Assembly: GCA_003164335.1 (NCBI GenBank)
Contig: PLTF01000088.1
Coordinates: forward strand, 34,761 to 77,479
Direction: 5' to 3'
From: Fibrobacterota bacterium
GTDB lineage: Bacteria; Fibrobacterota; Chitinivibrionia; Chitinivibrionales; Chitinispirillaceae
DNA length: 42,719 nucleotides
The stretch's first letter is position 1, and the number at the start of each line of letters is the position of its first letter. The notes below the pieces were generated by a model. The model was not told the DNA's origin, did no database searches, and saw only the letters and a list, made by a program, of their open reading frames with translations. The translations under genes and the position numbers were made by a program. This document shows, piece by piece, positions 40,970 through 42,719 of the stretch.

Positions 40970-41449
40970 ATGAAAATTGAATACAATTCAATCGGCATCA
41001 TCAGAACTCCGCATGTGAAAATAGCGGGAATGCCGATACAAACCGCCAATGCCCGCGGCACCAGAGGCACCATAGAAATCGATAACGCCTATATTGAAGG
41101 GCTTGCTGATCTGGCCGGATTTTCCCATGTGATATTGCTCTATCATTTCCACTGCATAACGAAATTCACCTTGAAACCGGTCCCGTTTCTGGACGGGAGC
41201 GCACACGGTCTGTTCGCTACCCGCGCGCCTGCGCGCATCAATCCTATCGGCATATCGATAGTAAAACTTGTGGCCGTAGAAAAAAACATCGTTACGGTCG
41301 AAGATGCCGATATGCTCAACGAAACGCCGCTCCTCGATATAAAGCCTTATGTTTCGGAATTCGACTCCATTCCCGGCGCTACCAACGGATGGTATCGGGA
41401 TCGATTGAAGGAGTTGCCGTCGACCAAAGCGGACGAGCGATTCGTATAG
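40970..41449 (+). CDS. trmO: TrmO/TsaA-type tRNA methyltransferase
   Basis: The 159-residue protein matches the UPF0066/TsaA family (TrmO), which methylates N6-threonylcarbamoyl-adenosine at position 37 of tRNA using SAM. It has GIIRTPH at the start, GLADLAGFSHVILLYHFH, the family signature LFATRAPARINPIGIS, and LLDIKPYVSEFD. It is a single-domain form. The start lies three bases after the remnant upstream, with no strong ribosome site. Some archaeal and anaerobe members may act on other RNAs, so the exact target is inferred. Confidence 0.9.
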   Translation: MKIEYNSIGIIRTPHVKIAGMPIQTANARGTRGTIEIDNAYIEGLADLAGFSHVILLYHFHCITKFTLKPVPFLDGSAHGLFATRAPARINPIGISIVKLVAVEKNIVTVEDADMLNETPLLDIKPYVSEFDSIPGATNGWYRDRLKELPSTKADERFV

Positions 41450-41546
41450 CTTGGCAAAGGACTGATGCGCAAGGAATGGTGATGAACCAGCGTAATATTG
41501 CTATCGAAGCCCGCAATACCGCCGGCAAGGAATTCTTTCCCATGCA

Positions 41547-41780
41547 TCATTTTGGCCTGCTGCTATGGCTGTGTTTGTAAATAGTGTCAAGTTTCGGGGC
41601 GATGTCGACCCGAGTGACGTTGGCCTCCCAGTCGTCCTTGGAAACTTCTTCAATGCCGATGGAAATTGCCTCGTCGGGGACGCCGAGCGTATCGATAACC
41701 GCTTGATTCAAGGCAATTGCAAGATTCTTTTTCTGCTCTTCCGTTCTTCCCGGATACATTTTCACAATAAGGTGAGGCAT
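41547..41780 (-). CDS. 4-oxalocrotonate tautomerase-family protein
   Basis: The 77-residue protein begins Met-Pro, exposing the catalytic Pro1 after Met removal, followed by HLIVKMYPGRTEEQKKNLA, typical of tautomerases of the 4-OT/PptA group. GGGAG precedes the ATG. The conserved second-half segment reads ISIGIEEVSKDDW. Substrate unknown; these enzymes ketonise enols in aromatic degradation or act on other small acids. Confidence 0.88.
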   Translation of the reverse strand: MPHLIVKMYPGRTEEQKKNLAIALNQAVIDTLGVPDEAISIGIEEVSKDDWEANVTRVDIAPKLDTIYKHSHSSRPK

Positions 41781-41836
41781 GATTTGTTCTCCCGGTTGAT
41801 GTTAGTTATTAAAAATCATTTTCTTAAATTGATGCA

Positions 41837-42520
41837 TCAGGCAAAAAGCCATGAGCGCACGGCTACACCCTTGCAATGTTCCGCAAGGAGCCCGGCAAGC
41901 CGGTTTGTGGTCTTTTCCAGAAGCGATGCAGGAGTCGATGCATTGCCTTGGATAATAAAAAAGCACGAATTCGTCCGGTCGGTGACCTTCGTCTTTTCGA
42001 CCTGTTTATGTTCAAGGCGGCACAGAATGTCGTTGGCGTCATCGATATAGCAATATTCGCCGGACGTCACGGCAACAGGTTCCGTAGCCCCAAGCGGAAC
42101 GAATCGCTCAGAACCATCGGTCAGACGAAGGACTATGTTCCCATCGACCTTATCGGTATCATGCGCTCCGAGTGAAAGCCTGGAATCGAGGGAAAGCATG
42201 TTGTAAATGTCAACAATCGGGTTTATTGCCGGAATTTCGCCCTTCGAAAGGAAATAGCCGATAAGCGATTCCGAGGCTGCCGGGAACCTGCGGTTGGATT
42301 TGCCAATTTTGCTATGAAGTTCACGAAATCCGGCAAGGATCGGATCATTTTTCATGACGTCCGCTGATAGTTCCAAAGACAATTTTGCCGTCATGTCGGA
42401 CCTGAGCCTTTTAATTCCGGCATTGTCCGGTTCGTTGTCGAGATTCCCCACAAGCAAACCGGCAACCCCTACTCCGATCGAACGGACAGGATCTGCTACT
42501 GAAAATCGAATAATCTTCAT
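41837..42520 (-). CDS. B3/B4 tRNA-synthetase-editing-like domain protein
   Basis: From ATG 42520 the protein has about 227 residues and matches the stand-alone B3/B4 domain of phenylalanyl-tRNA synthetase beta subunits: an early MKIIRFSVADP start, FRELHSKIGKSNRRFPAASESLIGYFL, INPIVDIYNMLSL and IDDANDILCRLE segments. In the synthetase this domain edits Tyr-tRNA(Phe); stand-alone relatives of unclear role are widespread. AAGAAG precedes the ATG. The first 19 codons of the longer frame (to 42577) look non-coding. Confidence 0.88.
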   Translation of the reverse strand: MKIIRFSVADPVRSIGVGVAGLLVGNLDNEPDNAGIKRLRSDMTAKLSLELSADVMKNDPILAGFRELHSKIGKSNRRFPAASESLIGYFLSKGEIPAINPIVDIYNMLSLDSRLSLGAHDTDKVDGNIVLRLTDGSERFVPLGATEPVAVTSGEYCYIDDANDILCRLEHKQVEKTKVTDRTNSCFFIIQGNASTPASLLEKTTNRLAGLLAEHCKGVAVRSWLFA

Positions 42521-42719
42521 ATGCTTCTTAATAATTGGCCGATTGGCTTTTGCAAGCGCACGGTCATTGCAGGACAAGCGATACCAATTCCATCGAATAA
42601 TGGAAATATATTTGATTATTACGATCGATTAACTACGGTTTGTTTCTGGTCGTCTACTACTACCTGCTGCGGAAACGCCTTCAATCATGTGGTGATGGAA
42701 ATGTCCCGTTTTTAGTTGA

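Overview
The window comes from a moderately GC-rich, didermal (Gram-negative-type) bacterium. The evidence is a patatin joined to an outer-membrane barrel, a second barrel-like protein, lipoproteins, a LolD-type ABC pair and many signal peptides. Repeat-rich secreted proteins (FN3-like, MORN/propeller, SUMF-type), dispersed palindromes and anaerobe-style metalloenzymes suggest an uncultivated anaerobe, perhaps of the FCB/Fibrobacterota kind. This assignment is a guess from gene style only. No rRNA, tRNA or CRISPR array was found.

Region 1 (1-7 kb, minus strand): a patatin-barrel, proB, a TPR membrane protein, proA and hisI lie head to tail, so the proline genes are split by a membrane protein. 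Region 2 (7-15.3 kb): an outer-membrane-type barrel protein, an AEC transporter, an ABC pair of the siderophore/B12 class, a pentapeptide-repeat protein, a frameshifted FN3-repeat remnant, a RidA/FkbO-like protein and a SEC-C-tagged methionine aminopeptidase.

Region 3 (15.5-25.5 kb) is the most interesting part. Two divergent operons share the promoter architecture TTGAYW-N17-TATATT with a conserved spacer. One carries dsrE-like, tusA-like, a yezD-like gene and an 80-residue unknown. The other carries a second yezD-like gene, a structured RNA segment, a secreted SUMF-domain protein and a nitrogenase-like K/D pair, ending at a strong terminator. An extraordinary Met/Cys-rich protein lies beyond the first operon; osmC and cysE lie beyond the second. 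No nifH or cofactor-assembly gene is in the window. The context suggests a nitrogenase-like reductase serving sulfur acquisition (comparable in concept to methylthio-alkane reductase) rather than nitrogen fixation; this is inference.

Region 4 (25.5-33.7 kb): a 1,092-residue secreted MORN/propeller protein whose promoter is nearly identical to that of the nitrogenase-like operon, then a copper-handling operon: SCO-like protein, a NosL-metallothionein-NosL fusion, a small membrane-anchored protein, an FtsX-type permease, an ATPase and an eight-helix membrane protein with Cys pairs.

Region 5 (33.8-42.7 kb), in part visibly more AT-rich: small accessory enzymes (QueG-like ferredoxin-type protein, nucleotidase, PNPOx-like, DUF2284, two methyltransferases, flavin reductase, nitroreductase, HAD phosphatase, TrmO, tautomerase, B3/B4-domain protein), plus a gene remnant and a candidate structured RNA.
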